Source: Magnetospirillum sp. XM-1 | GTDB lineage: Bacteria; Pseudomonadota; Alphaproteobacteria; Rhodospirillales; Magnetospirillaceae | Length of the DNA: 64,000 nt | Assembly (NCBI RefSeq): GCF_001511835.1 | Contig: NZ_LN997848.1 | Location: 806,001-870,000 of the forward strand | Direction: 5' to 3' | In this document: piece after piece, positions 8,725 to 18,161 of the stretch | How positions within the stretch are numbered: position 1 is the stretch's first letter | Layout: each line of letters starts with the position of its first letter | Position numbers and translations under genes: made by a program | The notes under the pieces: model-generated | Told to the model about the DNA's origin: nothing | The model's input: only the letters and a program-made list of their open reading frames with translations | Database searches by the model: none

Positions 8725-9789
8725 ATGTCGCTGTCCGCCGTGTCTTCCTTCCAGTCGTCCAGCCTGATGGCGGATACGCTGGTGCCGACTCTGCCCTCCG
8801 AGAACGCGGTGACGGCGGCGGAAGCGGCCAAGGCCAGGGCCAATCCGGACGCCAAGCAGCTGACCATGTTCGCCGAAGGCGACGACGAGGCGTCGTTCTG
8901 GGACTTCCTCGACGTCATCAACCCGCTGCAGCACATTCCCATCGTCAACAACCTCTATCGCGAAGCCACCGGCGACAAGATCGGCGTCGCCGCCCGTCTG
9001 GTGGGCGGCACCCTGTTCGGCGGGCCGCTGGGTCTGATCGCCTCGGCCGCCAATTGCATTTTGGAAGAATCCACCGGCCACGACGCCGGCGGCCATGTGA
9101 TCGCCCTGTTCCGCGACGAGGATCCGACGAGCACGGGGACCGGCACCGCCCTGGCAGCCGCGGAGGAGAAGGCGCCGGCGCCGGAGGCCCAGGCCGCCCG
9201 CCTCGAGGCTTCCATGCCGCAGCAGAGCCAGGTTCTGGCCGCCGCCGCCGAACCCAAGATCACCGAACCCAAAGCTGCGGATTCCAAGGCCGACGATGCC
9301 GCCAAGGCCCAGCCGCTACTTATGCCCGATCTGGTGGGCGGGGATGCCCAGCCGACCGCCGCCGCTGCCGCCATCAAGCCGGTGGCCGCCGCTGCGACCG
9401 CCGTTCCGGTCCAGACCGCCACCGAGCAGGTGGCCTCTGCCGCCAACCGTCCCATGCCGCTGGGGCGCGAATCCCGCCTGATGCCCATTCCCGGCCGCAC
9501 AACGCCCCTGGCCACCCAGAGCCCGCCCGCCATCGGCACCACGGTCTCGAGCACCGGCTATCGCGCCAACGCTCCCATCGCCGGCCAGCGTCCGAGTGCC
9601 CAGCGCACCACTTCGGCCGCCATGGCGCAGCAGATGGTGGCGGCCCAGGCGGATTCCTCCGTCCAGGGTGGCGCCGTCGGCGGACAATCGGGGGACTGGT
9701 TCTCCGCCTCCATGATGCAGGCCATGGACAAGTACGAGAAGTCGTCGCGGCTGGGCCGCCCGGCCCAGAACACCATTACGGAACAGTAA
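8725..9789 (+). CDS. Conserved-looking hypothetical protein with Ala-rich C-terminal tail
   Basis: I do not recognise this 354-residue protein. Residues ~52-130 form an ordered block (FWDFLDVINPLQHIPIVNN, then REATGDKIGVAARLVGG and TLFGGPLGLIASAANCILEE) with a Gly-rich, weakly hydrophobic segment that could be a membrane-associated or glycine-zipper helix. The rest (~130-354) is low complexity, rich in Ala, Gln, Thr and Pro, and probably disordered. There is no signal peptide. The codon pattern fits its neighbours, supporting a real gene. It is transcribed alone, convergent with yggS three bases after its stop. ATG 8725 is preceded by CCTCCGAGGTGCGCC, a usable ribosome site. Confidence 0.75.
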   Translation: MSLSAVSSFQSSSLMADTLVPTLPSENAVTAAEAAKARANPDAKQLTMFAEGDDEASFWDFLDVINPLQHIPIVNNLYREATGDKIGVAARLVGGTLFGGPLGLIASAANCILEESTGHDAGGHVIALFRDEDPTSTGTGTALAAAEEKAPAPEAQAARLEASMPQQSQVLAAAAEPKITEPKAADSKADDAAKAQPLLMPDLVGGDAQPTAAAAAIKPVAAAATAVPVQTATEQVASAANRPMPLGRESRLMPIPGRTTPLATQSPPAIGTTVSSTGYRANAPIAGQRPSAQRTTSAAMAQQMVAAQADSSVQGGAVGGQSGDWFSASMMQAMDKYEKSSRLGRPAQNTITEQ

Positions 9790-9792
9790 CGG

Positions 9793-10443
9793 CTACCCCC
9801 GATGGCCGAAGATGGCCGAGCCCACCCGCACATGGGTGGCGCCCTCGGCAATGGCCGTCTCGAAATCGCCGCTCATTCCCATGCTGACCACCCCCAGACC
9901 GTGGCGGGCCGCCAGGCCGGCCAGCAGGTGGAAATGGGGGGCGGGATCTTGATCGGCCGGCGGGATGCACATCAGCCCGGCGAGGGGGAGGCGGAATTCA
10001 TCGCGGCAGATGGCCACCATGGCATCGACCTGATCCGGGTCAATGCCGGCCTTCTGCGGCTCGCGACCGGTGTTGACCTGAATCAGCACAAGGGGCCGTC
10101 TGCCGCTCCGCTCCATCTCGTCGGCCACGGCGCGGGCCAGCTTGGGGCGGTCGATGGTCTCGATGACGTCGAACAGGGCGACGGCGTCCCGGACCTTGTT
10201 GGTCTGCAAGGGGCCGATCAGGTGCAGCTCGAGGTCGGGATGGTTCTGGCGCAAATCGGGGAACTTGGCCTTGGCCTCCTGCACCCGGTTCTCGCCGAAT
10301 ACCTTCTGCCCGGCGGCCAGGGCTTCGCGTATCGCTTCGGTCGGGTAGGTCTTGCTGACCGCCACCAGGGTGACAGCCCGCCCCTGTGCGGCGGCGGCGA
10401 TGCGAGACTGGACGGCATGAAGACCGGCGGTGATGGCGGACAA
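9793..10443 (-). CDS. YggS/PROSC family PLP-binding protein
   Basis: This is a PLP homeostasis protein of the YggS family with a single-domain alanine-racemase-like barrel and no known catalytic reaction. Family marks are the PLP lysine in LVAVSKTYP, FGENRVQEA, HLIGPLQTNK, SMGMSGDFETAI and the end VRVGSAIFG. The reading frame extends to a TTG at 10485, overlapping the divergent ThiE-like gene. TTG 10443 has a GGAG about 12 bases upstream and gives the usual start a few residues before the AGLHAVQSRIAAA helix, so it is preferred (216 residues). The start remains uncertain. Confidence 0.9.
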   Translation of the reverse strand: MSAITAGLHAVQSRIAAAAQGRAVTLVAVSKTYPTEAIREALAAGQKVFGENRVQEAKAKFPDLRQNHPDLELHLIGPLQTNKVRDAVALFDVIETIDRPKLARAVADEMERSGRRPLVLIQVNTGREPQKAGIDPDQVDAMVAICRDEFRLPLAGLMCIPPADQDPAPHFHLLAGLAARHGLGVVSMGMSGDFETAIAEGATHVRVGSAIFGHRG

Positions 10444-10472
10444 GGCGGCGGGAACTCCGATAGAATGCGGCC

Positions 10473-11072
10473 ATGACCGTAGCAAACCGCCGCAATCGAC
10501 TCAACACGGCCTCCCGCATCCCGCGCGGTTGGCTGGTGCTGGTCACCGACGAGCAGCGCCTGCCCGACCCGCGTGCCGCCATGGCGCGGCTGCCGCCCGG
10601 CGCCGGAATCATCCTGCGTCATTACGCAAGCGAAAGACGCCAATCCCTGTCGAGGGAAGTGGCGGCGCTGGCGCGGCGGCGGCGTCTGGTGCTGCTGGTG
10701 GCCGGCGATTGGCGTCTAGCGGCGGAACTGGGGGCGTCCGGCCTCCATCTGCCCGAGGGAATGGCTCGCCACGGAATGTTGGCCGGGGCGCTGGGATGGG
10801 TCCGGCGGCGCGGACGTCTGCTGCTGGTGGCCTGCCATGGGCCCATGGCCCTGGGGCGGGCCAGGGATCTCGGCGCCGACGGGGTCCTGCTGTCGCCGGT
10901 CTATCCCACCGCCAGCCATCCCGGCGCGGCCACCATCGGGCCGGTCCGCTTCGGCCTGTGGGCGCAACGTTCGCCAATTCCGGTGATCGCCTTGGGCGGC
11001 ATGACCCGTCGCCGCCTGCGGCACCTGCCGGGGGCGGCGGGCATGGCGGCCATCGGTGGGCTTGTGGGCTGA
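10473..11072 (+). CDS. Thiamine-phosphate synthase-like (ThiE/TenI) protein
   Basis: This 199-residue protein belongs to the ThiE/TenI TIM-barrel family. Visible elements are WLVLVTDEQRLPDP (strand 1), GAGIILRHY, LGASGLHLPEG, VACHGPMALGRARDLGADGVLLSPVYPTASHPGA split over strands 5-6, and the phosphate-binding IPVIALGGM. Canonical ThiE couples HMP-PP with thiazole phosphate. The pyrimidine-binding region is altered (ILRHYASERR replaces the usual R..K pattern), so it may be a TenI-like paralogue or have another ligand. It is divergent from yggS and followed by the second multi-hairpin repeat. Confidence 0.8.
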   Translation: MTVANRRNRLNTASRIPRGWLVLVTDEQRLPDPRAAMARLPPGAGIILRHYASERRQSLSREVAALARRRRLVLLVAGDWRLAAELGASGLHLPEGMARHGMLAGALGWVRRRGRLLLVACHGPMALGRARDLGADGVLLSPVYPTASHPGAATIGPVRFGLWAQRSPIPVIALGGMTRRRLRHLPGAAGMAAIGGLVG

Positions 11073-11087
11073 GGTTCATGTTGGGCT

Positions 11088-11192
11088 ATCGCCTAAACCC
11101 ATCCGGGGGCTATGTCCCGGACCCCTTTTATATTCAAATCAAAGAGAGGTCTGGAGGCATCGCCTCCAGCCGGGGGCGGGGCGGGAGCCCCG
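11088..11192. repeat. Multi-hairpin intergenic repeat, copy 2
   Basis: This copy has the same order of elements as copy 1: a GGGC/GCCT hairpin, CCGGGGGCTATGTCCCGG (11103-11120), an ACCCCTTTTATATTCAAAT spacer, CTGGAGGC-ATC-GCCTCCAG (11151-11169) and GGGGC-GGGA-GCCCC (11178-11191). Arms differ from copy 1 by paired changes while the pairing is kept. It again lies between convergent genes. Confidence 0.75.
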
Positions 11193-11195
11193 ATA

Positions 11196-12734
11196 TCAAC
11201 GGGTGGCGAGCGCCTCGGCGATGGCGGCGGCCACCGGGCGCCAGTCGCCCACACCAGGCTGGCGGAACAGCCGGGCGGTGGGGTACCAGGGCGAATCCGC
11301 CCGCTCGTCCAGCCAGCGCCATTCGGGGTAGGCCGAGGCCATCAGCCACAGGGGACAACCCAGCCCTCCGGCCAGATGGGCGGTCGAGGTATCCGACGAC
11401 ACCACCAGATCGCAGGCCTTCATCAGGGCGGCGGTGCCGAGGAAGGCGCCGGCGGCGTCGCAATCCTTGGGCAGCGGATTGAGCGGAAACGGCGCCAGCT
11501 CGACCCGTTCGTCGCCGCCATGGACGCTGAAGAAATCCACCCGGTCGGCCACTGTCGCCAGCGGCCCCAGATGGTCCAGCGGCACCGAACGGAAGTGATC
11601 GAGATCATAATCCGGATTGCCCTGCCAGTTGATGGCCACCGCCAGCTTTCCGGGACGGCGGATGCGGTGCCGCCAATCCGCAATGGCCTCTTCGGGGGCA
11701 TGGAGATAGGGAACCCGACCGGCGCCAAACGGTTCGGTCGGCCATAGCAGAAGCGGCAGGCTGGCGATGCCGACCTTGTGGTCGTGGCCGGGTTCGGGCG
11801 TGCCCAGGACGTGATAGTCCAGGCGGGGGTGGCTGACGAAGCAGACGCGCAGCATGGCGCCCAGGCGGGCGGGCAGGGACAGGACAATGCGGGCGCCGCG
11901 CTCCAGCAGGGGCAGGACGAAGCGGATATACTGGAATGTATCGCCTGCGTACTGATCCTGGTCGACCAGAATCACCTGCCCTTCGAGGCGGTCGGGCAGG
12001 TGGGCGAAGGGACGGTCGTGGCGCGATTCGTAATCTGCCCAGCCGATGGCGTAATCTTCCTGGCGCAACGCCGCGAAGCCGCGGTTGAAGCGGGCCCTGG
12101 TGTTGTCCGGAGCCAGTTCGACCGCCCGGTCGAGGGCCGCGCGGGCGGCGGCGACCTCGCCCTTCAGCAGGTGGGCGTTGCCGCGATTGATCCATCCTCC
12201 CACATGGTCGGGATGGGCGGCGATCACTTGGGCGCACAGGTCGAGAGCCTCATCGGGCTCGCCGGCCAGATGCAAGGCGGAAGCCAGGGTAGCGGTGACA
12301 TCGGGATGGCCGGGGACGAGATCCAGGGTCTGGCGTAGCTCTGCTACTGCATCCTGGTAGCGGCGGGTGGCCTGCAACACCTCGCCCAGAGTAAGCCGAA
12401 ACGAAAGATCGGTCGGCACGGCGGCGATGGCGCGCCGGATGGCGGCTTCCGCCTCCCCGAGATCGGCGACAGATTTTCCCGCCAGCAGAGCGCGGGCCAG
12501 ATTGGCGTGGGCGGCGGGATTGGAGCCGTCGGTGGCGATGGCGTGGCGGATATGCCGGGCGGCTTCGTCCGGTTGCCCGAGCTGGAGCCGGGCGCATCCC
12601 AGGAGATGCCACAGTCTGGCGTTGCCGGGCTGGGCGGCAAGCAGTTTTTCGGCAAGGTCCCCGGCCTCGGCCGGCCGACCCTGGCCCATGAACAGCACGG
12701 CCTGGTCGAAACTGCTGGTGGGGTCGTTCATCAC
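11196..12734 (-). CDS. TPR-repeat protein with glycosyltransferase-like C-terminal domain
   Basis: This 512-residue protein has about seven tetratricopeptide repeats in residues 1-240 (for example GNARLWHLLGCARLQLGQPDEA) ending with the GWADYESR motif. A C-terminal domain (about 250-510) resembles GT-B heptosyltransferase/O-GlcNAc-transferase-like folds: VDQDQYAGDTFQYIRFV, KLAVAINWQGNPDYDLD and DLVVSSDTSTAHLAGGLG. Proteins of this build are widespread in Rhodospirillales, and most have no proven acceptor. Role inferred: protein or glycan glycosylation in the cytoplasm. ATG 12734 and 12731 are both possible. It lies downstream of the porin gene but behind that gene's terminator, so it may have its own transcript. 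Confidence 0.82.
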   Translation of the reverse strand: MMNDPTSSFDQAVLFMGQGRPAEAGDLAEKLLAAQPGNARLWHLLGCARLQLGQPDEAARHIRHAIATDGSNPAAHANLARALLAGKSVADLGEAEAAIRRAIAAVPTDLSFRLTLGEVLQATRRYQDAVAELRQTLDLVPGHPDVTATLASALHLAGEPDEALDLCAQVIAAHPDHVGGWINRGNAHLLKGEVAAARAALDRAVELAPDNTRARFNRGFAALRQEDYAIGWADYESRHDRPFAHLPDRLEGQVILVDQDQYAGDTFQYIRFVLPLLERGARIVLSLPARLGAMLRVCFVSHPRLDYHVLGTPEPGHDHKVGIASLPLLLWPTEPFGAGRVPYLHAPEEAIADWRHRIRRPGKLAVAINWQGNPDYDLDHFRSVPLDHLGPLATVADRVDFFSVHGGDERVELAPFPLNPLPKDCDAAGAFLGTAALMKACDLVVSSDTSTAHLAGGLGCPLWLMASAYPEWRWLDERADSPWYPTARLFRQPGVGDWRPVAAAIAEALATR

Positions 12735-12742
12735 GGGCTCAC

Positions 12743-12772
12743 AAAAAGAAGAGGGCGGCCGAAGCCGCCCTC
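12743..12772 (-). terminator. Rho-independent terminator of the porin gene
   Basis: On the minus strand AGGGCGGC pairs with GCCGCCCT (12764-12771 and 12752-12759) around a short TTCG-containing loop and is followed by CTTCTTTTTG. It lies 27 bases after the porin stop. Confidence 0.8.
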
Positions 12773-12798
12773 CCCCATAACAAGGTGTCGACGTCCTA

Positions 12799-14070
12799 TT
12801 AGAAGGACAGCGACAGACCGGTCATGGCAGTCCAACCGGAGTTGGAGTACTGCTTGTTCTGGTTGGCAGTGATGCCAGCAACGCCGTCGCGCTGGTCCTT
12901 GTACTCGATGTAACCGATCGAGGCGAGGACGTCCACGCCCGGGCCGAGGTTGTACTTGCCCGAAGCCTGGTAGGCGTCGATGGTGTCGTCCTTGCCATTG
13001 CGCAGGGTGGTGTTGGTCAGACCAATGACCGACGAATGGAAGTAGGCGAACGACACGGCATACGGGCCGGAGGCGTACTGCAGACCCACGTCGTAGGCCA
13101 CGCCGCCGAAGTCCAGCTCGCCGCCCTTGCCGGCGGTGCCGATCTGCGAGGTGCCGGACAGAGCAGCGGCGCTGTTGCCACCGTTGCGACGGTCGTCAGA
13201 GGCGCGCTGCACCGAACCACCCAGGGTGAAGCCGGCATACGACAGCTGAGCGCCGTAGGTCTGCTGGGTGTAGGCGTTCTCAGCCTTGTTGCCAACGGCC
13301 TTCAGGTCGACCCACACGTAGCCGGCCGAAGCCTTCACGCCCACCGGGCCGAAGGTGTTGGCGTACAGAGCACCACCGCCCCAAGCTTCGAGACGGTCGT
13401 TGCCGTTGCCACGGCCGTGCTGGCCGAGGCCAGTGGCGCCGTTGCGGACGGCGTTCGGGATGTACGAAGCGCCCAGGGTCAAACCGTAGAAGGACGGAGC
13501 AACGTAGGTCAGCTTCTCGGCCTTGTCGTCGGCGATCGCCTGAGTGGTGTTCGACGACGCGGTGTAGCCAACGCGCTGGTTCATGCCCATCACGCCAGAC
13601 GGCTTGGTGATGGCCCAGTTGCCCAGCATCACGCCGCCCGAGGTGAAGTTGCCGGCGGCGTCCGGAGCCTGCACGTGCAGCAGGGCGGTGCCATTGTTGT
13701 GCATGCCGGCCAGGACCTTACCGAAGCCACCCTCGACCCAGGCGTAGCTGTTGTCGATGACGTCGGTGACGGTGTCGGAGTGACCGCCAGCGATCAGGTC
13801 AAAGCGCACGCCGACCTTCAGGCCGTTGTCCAGAGCGGTCGAACCGTCGAAGGTGATCAGGTTGAAGCCCTTGACGTCGGCATTGCTGCGCCAGGAAGCG
13901 GCACCGAAACCGGCCTGCTCCTGGAAGTCCTGGTCCTGCCAAGCGCCGACGACCCACCACTTGGAGAAGCCGGACATGTTCAGCTTGATCTTCTCAGCGG
14001 CGGAGGCGGCGCCGGCGCTCATCATGCCGGCGGCGACCAGCGCGGTGCTGGCGAAAAGAATCTTCTTCAT
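12799..14070 (-). CDS. Major outer-membrane porin
   Basis: This 423-residue gram-negative porin has a signal peptide (MKKILFASTALVAAGMMSAG, cleavage after ASA near residue 24) and alternating beta strands with Tyr/Trp-rich turns throughout. It ends in SLSF; a C-terminal Phe is the Bam insertion signal. It probably forms a trimeric general diffusion pore. The start is well supported: GAGGAGATACC directly precedes ATG 14070. Codons are strongly biased to a few GC-ending forms, and a strong terminator follows; both suggest high expression. The closest relatives should be the abundant porins of Magnetospirillum and allied genera. Confidence 0.92.
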   Translation of the reverse strand: MKKILFASTALVAAGMMSAGAASAAEKIKLNMSGFSKWWVVGAWQDQDFQEQAGFGAASWRSNADVKGFNLITFDGSTALDNGLKVGVRFDLIAGGHSDTVTDVIDNSYAWVEGGFGKVLAGMHNNGTALLHVQAPDAAGNFTSGGVMLGNWAITKPSGVMGMNQRVGYTASSNTTQAIADDKAEKLTYVAPSFYGLTLGASYIPNAVRNGATGLGQHGRGNGNDRLEAWGGGALYANTFGPVGVKASAGYVWVDLKAVGNKAENAYTQQTYGAQLSYAGFTLGGSVQRASDDRRNGGNSAAALSGTSQIGTAGKGGELDFGGVAYDVGLQYASGPYAVSFAYFHSSVIGLTNTTLRNGKDDTIDAYQASGKYNLGPGVDVLASIGYIEYKDQRDGVAGITANQNKQYSNSGWTAMTGLSLSF

Positions 14071-14380
14071 GGTATCTCCTCTCTTTGGCCTTGCGATGTC
14101 GACCCCCAATGGCCGTACCCGCTATCCAAATGAACGAACGGTCGCCATCACGCCATGGTCGGCCGCCGCAGTCAAGCAAGGTGGGGTGTGTCCTGTATCG
14201 AAAACTCCGCACTGTGGCATCGTTGCAACACAGGCCTAAGTGGGAGCGTTCCGGCCGTTACCGCTTGCAGGGGGGCCGCCTCTCGTAGCATTGTTGCCTG
14301 TCGCGACGGCGGGTCCCTGCCGTCGGAGGCATTTCGCGTGCCAACAGGCCGCGCGCTGGCGCGGCGGGGTGAAGACGGTG
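14071..14380. other. Intergenic region between divergent porin and DUF3576 genes
   Basis: This 310-base stretch must hold the porin promoter (minus strand) and the promoter of the leuS operon (plus strand). I see the porin ribosome site at its left edge and CTTGACTGCG on the minus strand (about 14167-14176) as a possible -35, but no convincing -10 partner. Open frames here have no protein-like composition. Confidence 0.5.
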
Positions 14381-14929
14381 ATGACGAGGAAGATTTCGGT
14401 GGGCGGAAAGATTTTGACGGGTGCCGTGGCGCTGCTCGGCGCGACTCTTGTCCTGTCGGCCTGCGACAAGACCCAGGCGGTTTTTCCCGATAAGGACAAG
14501 GGCGATTCGGCGCCGCGCATGTCCAATGAGAAGCGCGAGACCATCTTCGGGCCGGAAGGCCTGTTCGGCAAGAGCAAGCCCGAGGGCGAGGGCGCGGGCA
14601 TCGGCGTCAACGCCTTCCTTTGGCGGGCGTCGCTCGACACCGTGTCGTTCATGCCGATCACCACGGCGGATGCCTTCGGCGGCACCATCATCACCGACTG
14701 GTACCAGCTGCCCGAGACGCCGAGCGAGCGCTATAAGGTCAACGTCTTCATCCTCGACCGGACGCTGCGCGCCGATGGCGTCAAGGTGTCGCTGTTCAAG
14801 CAGGTGCGCGACGGGTCGGGCAGCTGGGTCGATGTGCGCGTCGATCCCAAGATGGTCGTCGACCTGGAGAACTCGATCCTGACCCGGGCCAGGCAGCTGA
14901 GGGTCGTGTCGAGCGAACCGACGCAATAA
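14381..14929 (+). CDS. DUF3576 family lipoprotein
   Basis: This 182-residue predicted lipoprotein has a lipobox (LVLSAC, Cys near residue 27) after a charged N-terminus (MTRKISVGGKIL). The mature part contains a GINAFLWRASLDTVSFMP-like segment (here GVNAFLWR), TDWYQLPETPSERYKVNVFI and a strand-rich C-terminus, the pattern of DUF3576. The function is unknown; the family sits just upstream of leuS in many alphaproteobacteria, as here. ATG 14381 is preferred, GTG 14378 is an alternative. Location is probably the inner face of the outer membrane. Confidence 0.85.
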   Translation: MTRKISVGGKILTGAVALLGATLVLSACDKTQAVFPDKDKGDSAPRMSNEKRETIFGPEGLFGKSKPEGEGAGIGVNAFLWRASLDTVSFMPITTADAFGGTIITDWYQLPETPSERYKVNVFILDRTLRADGVKVSLFKQVRDGSGSWVDVRVDPKMVVDLENSILTRARQLRVVSSEPTQ

Positions 14930-14940
14930 GCAAGAGATGC

Positions 14941-14969
14941 GGGCGGCCCTCGAGCGCCGCCCGATCCTT
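14941..14969 (+). terminator. Hairpin between DUF3576 gene and leuS
   Basis: GGGCGGC (14941-14947) pairs with GCCGCCC (14956-14962), then GATCCTTAATC. The T run is poor and leuS starts 20 bases later, so it may be a partial terminator, an attenuating hairpin or an RNA-processing site. Confidence 0.35.
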
Positions 14970-14989
14970 AATCTTCCCAACCAAGAGCA

Positions 14990-17605
14990 ATGGACAAGCC
15001 CATGTCGCGCCCGGAAGGCATCAGCGGCGACCGCTACAACGTCAAGGAAACCGAAGCCCGCTGGCAGAAGGCCTGGGAGGAGAAGCGCTGCTTCGAGGCT
15101 GAGATTGCGCCGGGCAAGCCTAAATATTACGTGCTGGAGATGTTCCCCTATCCGTCGGGGCGCATCCACATGGGCCATGTGCGCAACTACACCCTGGGCG
15201 ACGTGGTGGCGCGTTACAAGCGGGCCCGGGGTTTCAACGTGCTGCACCCCATGGGCTGGGACGCCTTCGGCCTGCCGGCCGAGAACGCCGCCATCTCGAA
15301 CAACGTCCATCCCGCCAAGTGGACGCGGGAAAACATCGCCGCCATGCGCGAGCAGCTGAAGTCCATGGGCCTGTCCTACGACTGGCGCCGCGAGGTGGCC
15401 ACCTGCGAGCCCGAATACTACCGCCATGAACAGAAGATGTTCCTGGACTTCCTCAAGGCCGGCCTGGTCTACCGCAAGGAATCCTGGGTCAACTGGGATC
15501 CGGTGGAGAACACCGTGCTGGCCAACGAGCAGGTGATCGACGGGCGCGGCTGGCGTTCGGGCGCCCTGGTGGAAAAGCGCCTGCTGTCCCAGTGGTTCCT
15601 GAAGATCACCCATTACGCCCAGGATCTGCTCGATAGCCTGACGACGCTGGAGCGCTGGCCCGAGCGGGTGCGCCTGATGCAGGAGAACTGGATCGGCCGC
15701 TCCGAGGGCGCCCGGCTGATGTTCGACCTGGCCGGTCGTTCCGATCGACTGGAGATCTTCACCACCCGTCCCGACACCCTGTTCGGCGCCAAGTTCGTCG
15801 CCATCGCCGCCAACCATCCCCTGGCGGCCGAGCTGGCGGCGGGCAATCCGGCGCTGGCGGACTTCGTGGCCGAATGCAACCGCATGGGCACTTCGGAAGC
15901 GGCCATCGAGACCGCCGAGAAGAAGGGCTTCGACACCGGCCTCAAGGCCGTGCATCCCTTCGATTCCAGCTGGACGCTGCCCATCTACGTGGCCAATTTC
16001 GTGCTGATGGATTACGGCTCGGGCGCCATCTTCGGCTGTCCCGCCCACGACCAGCGTGACCTGGACTTCGCCAACAAGTACGGCCTGGGCTGGACCCAGG
16101 TGGTTGAGCCCGCCTCGGAGAAGGAGGCGGTTCTCGCCGCCATCGCCAAGGGCGAGGCCTATACCGGCGACGGCAAGGCCATCAATTCGAAGTTCCTGGA
16201 CGGCTTGGCCGTGGACGAGGCCAAGGCCGAGGCCATCCGCCGCATCGAGGAAATGGGACGCGGCGAGCGCACCATCAATTACCGCCTCAGGGATTGGGGC
16301 GTGTCGCGCCAGCGCTATTGGGGCTGCCCCATTCCGGTGATCCATTGCGAGGCCTGCGGCACCGTGCCGGTTCCGGCCGAGCAGCTGCCCGTGGTGCTGC
16401 CCGAGGACGTCAGCTTCGACAAGCCGGGCAATCCGCTCGACCACCATTCCACCTGGAAGAACGTGGACTGCCCCTGCTGCGGCAAGCCGGCGCGGCGCGA
16501 GACCGACACCTTCGACACCTTCTTCGAATCCAGCTGGTATTTCGCCCGTTACACCTCGCCTGACCGCGCGGACGTGGCCTTCGACCGGGAAGCGGCCGAT
16601 TACTGGATGAGCGTCGACCAGTATATCGGCGGCATCGAGCATGCGGTGCTGCACCTGCTCTATTCCCGCTTCTTCACCCGCGCGCTCAAGGATTGCGGCT
16701 ATCTCGGCGTCAAGGAGCCCTTCGCCGGCCTGCTGACCCAGGGCATGATCTGCCACGAGACCTACAAGTCCGAGGACGGCGCCTGGCTGTTCCCCACCGA
16801 GGTGGTTCCCGGTGCCGACGGCAAGCTGGTCCATGCCGAGACCGGGGCGCCGGTGACCGGCGGCCGTTCCGAGAAGATGAGCAAGTCCAAGAAGAACGTG
16901 GTGGACCCGGCCGGCATCATCGACGGCTACGGCGCCGACACGGCGCGGCTGTTCATGCTGTCGGACAGCCCGCCCGAACGTGACCTGGACTGGACCGAGG
17001 CCGGCGTCGACGGCGCCTGGCGCTACGTCAACCGACTGTGGCGCATGGTGGCGTCGGCCGAGCTGCCGCCGGTGGGCGCGCCCATGCCGGAGCTGTCGGG
17101 CGAGGTGGCCAAGATCCGCCGTCTGCTGCACAAGACCATCGCCCAGGTGGGCGATGATCTCGAACGCTTCCACTTCAACAAGGCCGTTGCCCGCATCCGC
17201 GAGATGACCAACGGCCTCGGAGAACTAACGGGGGGCGAGCTGCCCGCCGGCGATGCCGGGGCCGCCTGGGTGCTGCGCGAGGGTCTGGAGGCCACCGCCC
17301 GCCTGATCGGCCCCATGATGCCTCACTTGGCCGAGGAGATGTGGCAGGCTCTGAATGGTTCCGGCCTGCTGGCCGAGGCGGCCTGGCCGGTGGCCGATCC
17401 CGCCCTGCTGGTGGAGGACAGCGTCACCGTCGCGATTCAGGTCAACGGCAAGCTGCGCGCCACCATCGAGTTGCCCAAGGATGCCGACGCCGCCCTGGCG
17501 GAGCAGACGGCCCTTGCGCAACCCCAGGTGATTTCGGCAATGTCGGGGAAGCCCGCGCGCAAGGTCGTGGTCGTGCCCAATCGGATCGTCAATGTGGTGG
17601 TCTAG
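14990..17605 (+). CDS. leuS: Leucyl-tRNA synthetase
   Basis: This class Ia aminoacyl-tRNA synthetase charges tRNA-Leu. It has 871 residues, normal for bacteria. The HIGH-type motif is HMGHVRNY near residue 60, the CP1 editing domain spans about 230-420 ([25 protein letters not shown]), and KMSKS lies at 629-633. Zinc-type cysteine pairs (CEACG and CPCCG) lie before the catalytic half resumes, followed by the anticodon-binding helix bundle. ATG 14990 begins [10 protein letters not shown]; a second ATG five codons on is possible. lptE overlaps the 3' end by 14 bases, pointing to coupled translation. Confidence 0.98.
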   Translation: MDKPMSRPEGISGDRYNVKETEARWQKAWEEKRCFEAEIAPGKPKYYVLEMFPYPSGRIHMGHVRNYTLGDVVARYKRARGFNVLHPMGWDAFGLPAENAAISNNVHPAKWTRENIAAMREQLKSMGLSYDWRREVATCEPEYYRHEQKMFLDFLKAGLVYRKESWVNWDPVENTVLANEQVIDGRGWRSGALVEKRLLSQWFLKITHYAQDLLDSLTTLERWPERVRLMQENWIGRSEGARLMFDLAGRSDRLEIFTTRPDTLFGAKFVAIAANHPLAAELAAGNPALADFVAECNRMGTSEAAIETAEKKGFDTGLKAVHPFDSSWTLPIYVANFVLMDYGSGAIFGCPAHDQRDLDFANKYGLGWTQVVEPASEKEAVLAAIAKGEAYTGDGKAINSKFLDGLAVDEAKAEAIRRIEEMGRGERTINYRLRDWGVSRQRYWGCPIPVIHCEACGTVPVPAEQLPVVLPEDVSFDKPGNPLDHHSTWKNVDCPCCGKPARRETDTFDTFFESSWYFARYTSPDRADVAFDREAADYWMSVDQYIGGIEHAVLHLLYSRFFTRALKDCGYLGVKEPFAGLLTQGMICHETYKSEDGAWLFPTEVVPGADGKLVHAETGAPVTGGRSEKMSKSKKNVVDPAGIIDGYGADTARLFMLSDSPPERDLDWTEAGVDGAWRYVNRLWRMVASAELPPVGAPMPELSGEVAKIRRLLHKTIAQVGDDLERFHFNKAVARIREMTNGLGELTGGELPAGDAGAAWVLREGLEATARLIGPMMPHLAEEMWQALNGSGLLAEAAWPVADPALLVEDSVTVAIQVNGKLRATIELPKDADAALAEQTALAQPQVISAMSGKPARKVVVVPNRIVNVVV

Positions 17606-18161
17606 AGCGCTTCTTCTGTTCGCTGTTCTGGCGCTGGGCCCGACGGGCTGCGGCTTCAAGCCCATGTACGGCACGCCGTCGGGTGCCGCCGCCGGCGTGG
17701 ACGTGGATCTGGCCGCCATCCGCATCGAGCCCATCAAGGACCGCGTCGGCCAGCAGTTGCGCAACGCCCTGGTGCAACGCCTGTCGCCGCGCGGCGAGGC
17801 GGCGGATTACACCTACACGCTGACGGTCAGACTGACCGAATCGGTGAGCAATCTCGGCTTCCGCAAGGATACCTTCGCCACCGTCGCCAATCTCACCATG
17901 TCGGCCCAGGTTCAGCTGACCAAGGAAGCATCGACGATTCTCGGCGATTCGGTCAGCACCACCGTCTATTTCGACCATCTGGGGCCGCGTTATGCCAGCG
18001 TCGCCACCGAGCGCGACGCGGAAGAGCGGGCGCTTACCCAATTGGCCGACGATATCCGCAATCGTATCGCGGTGGCCATCCAGCGCTATCAGGCCAATCC
18101 CAATGCGGAGCGCTACAAACGGCGCACCATTTTCCGGGACTCCCAGGACGAGGTCCGCTGA
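17592..18161 (+). CDS. lptE: LPS-assembly lipoprotein LptE
   Basis: This outer-membrane lipoprotein plugs the LptD barrel during LPS insertion. It has 189 residues, a hydrophobic N-terminus and the lipobox LGPTGC, followed by the typical GFKPMYG start of mature LptE. The body is a mixed alpha/beta domain ([18 protein letters not shown], then [10 protein letters not shown]). Its place between leuS and holA is the standard order in proteobacteria and strongly supports the call. Stop and next start overlap by one base (TGATG). Confidence 0.92.
   Translation: MWWSRALLLFAVLALGPTGCGFKPMYGTPSGAAAGVDVDLAAIRIEPIKDRVGQQLRNALVQRLSPRGEAADYTYTLTVRLTESVSNLGFRKDTFATVANLTMSAQVQLTKEASTILGDSVSTTVYFDHLGPRYASVATERDAEERALTQLADDIRNRIAVAIQRYQANPNAERYKRRTIFRDSQDEVR

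Noticed and set aside
13036..14133. Plus-strand frame opposite the porin gene
   Set aside because: The porin has a signal peptide, ribosome site and C-terminal Phe; the opposite frame shows only biased composition.
14258..17173. 971-codon minus-strand frame opposite leuS
   Set aside because: Shadow frame of leuS with no motif; length is a by-product of high GC third positions.
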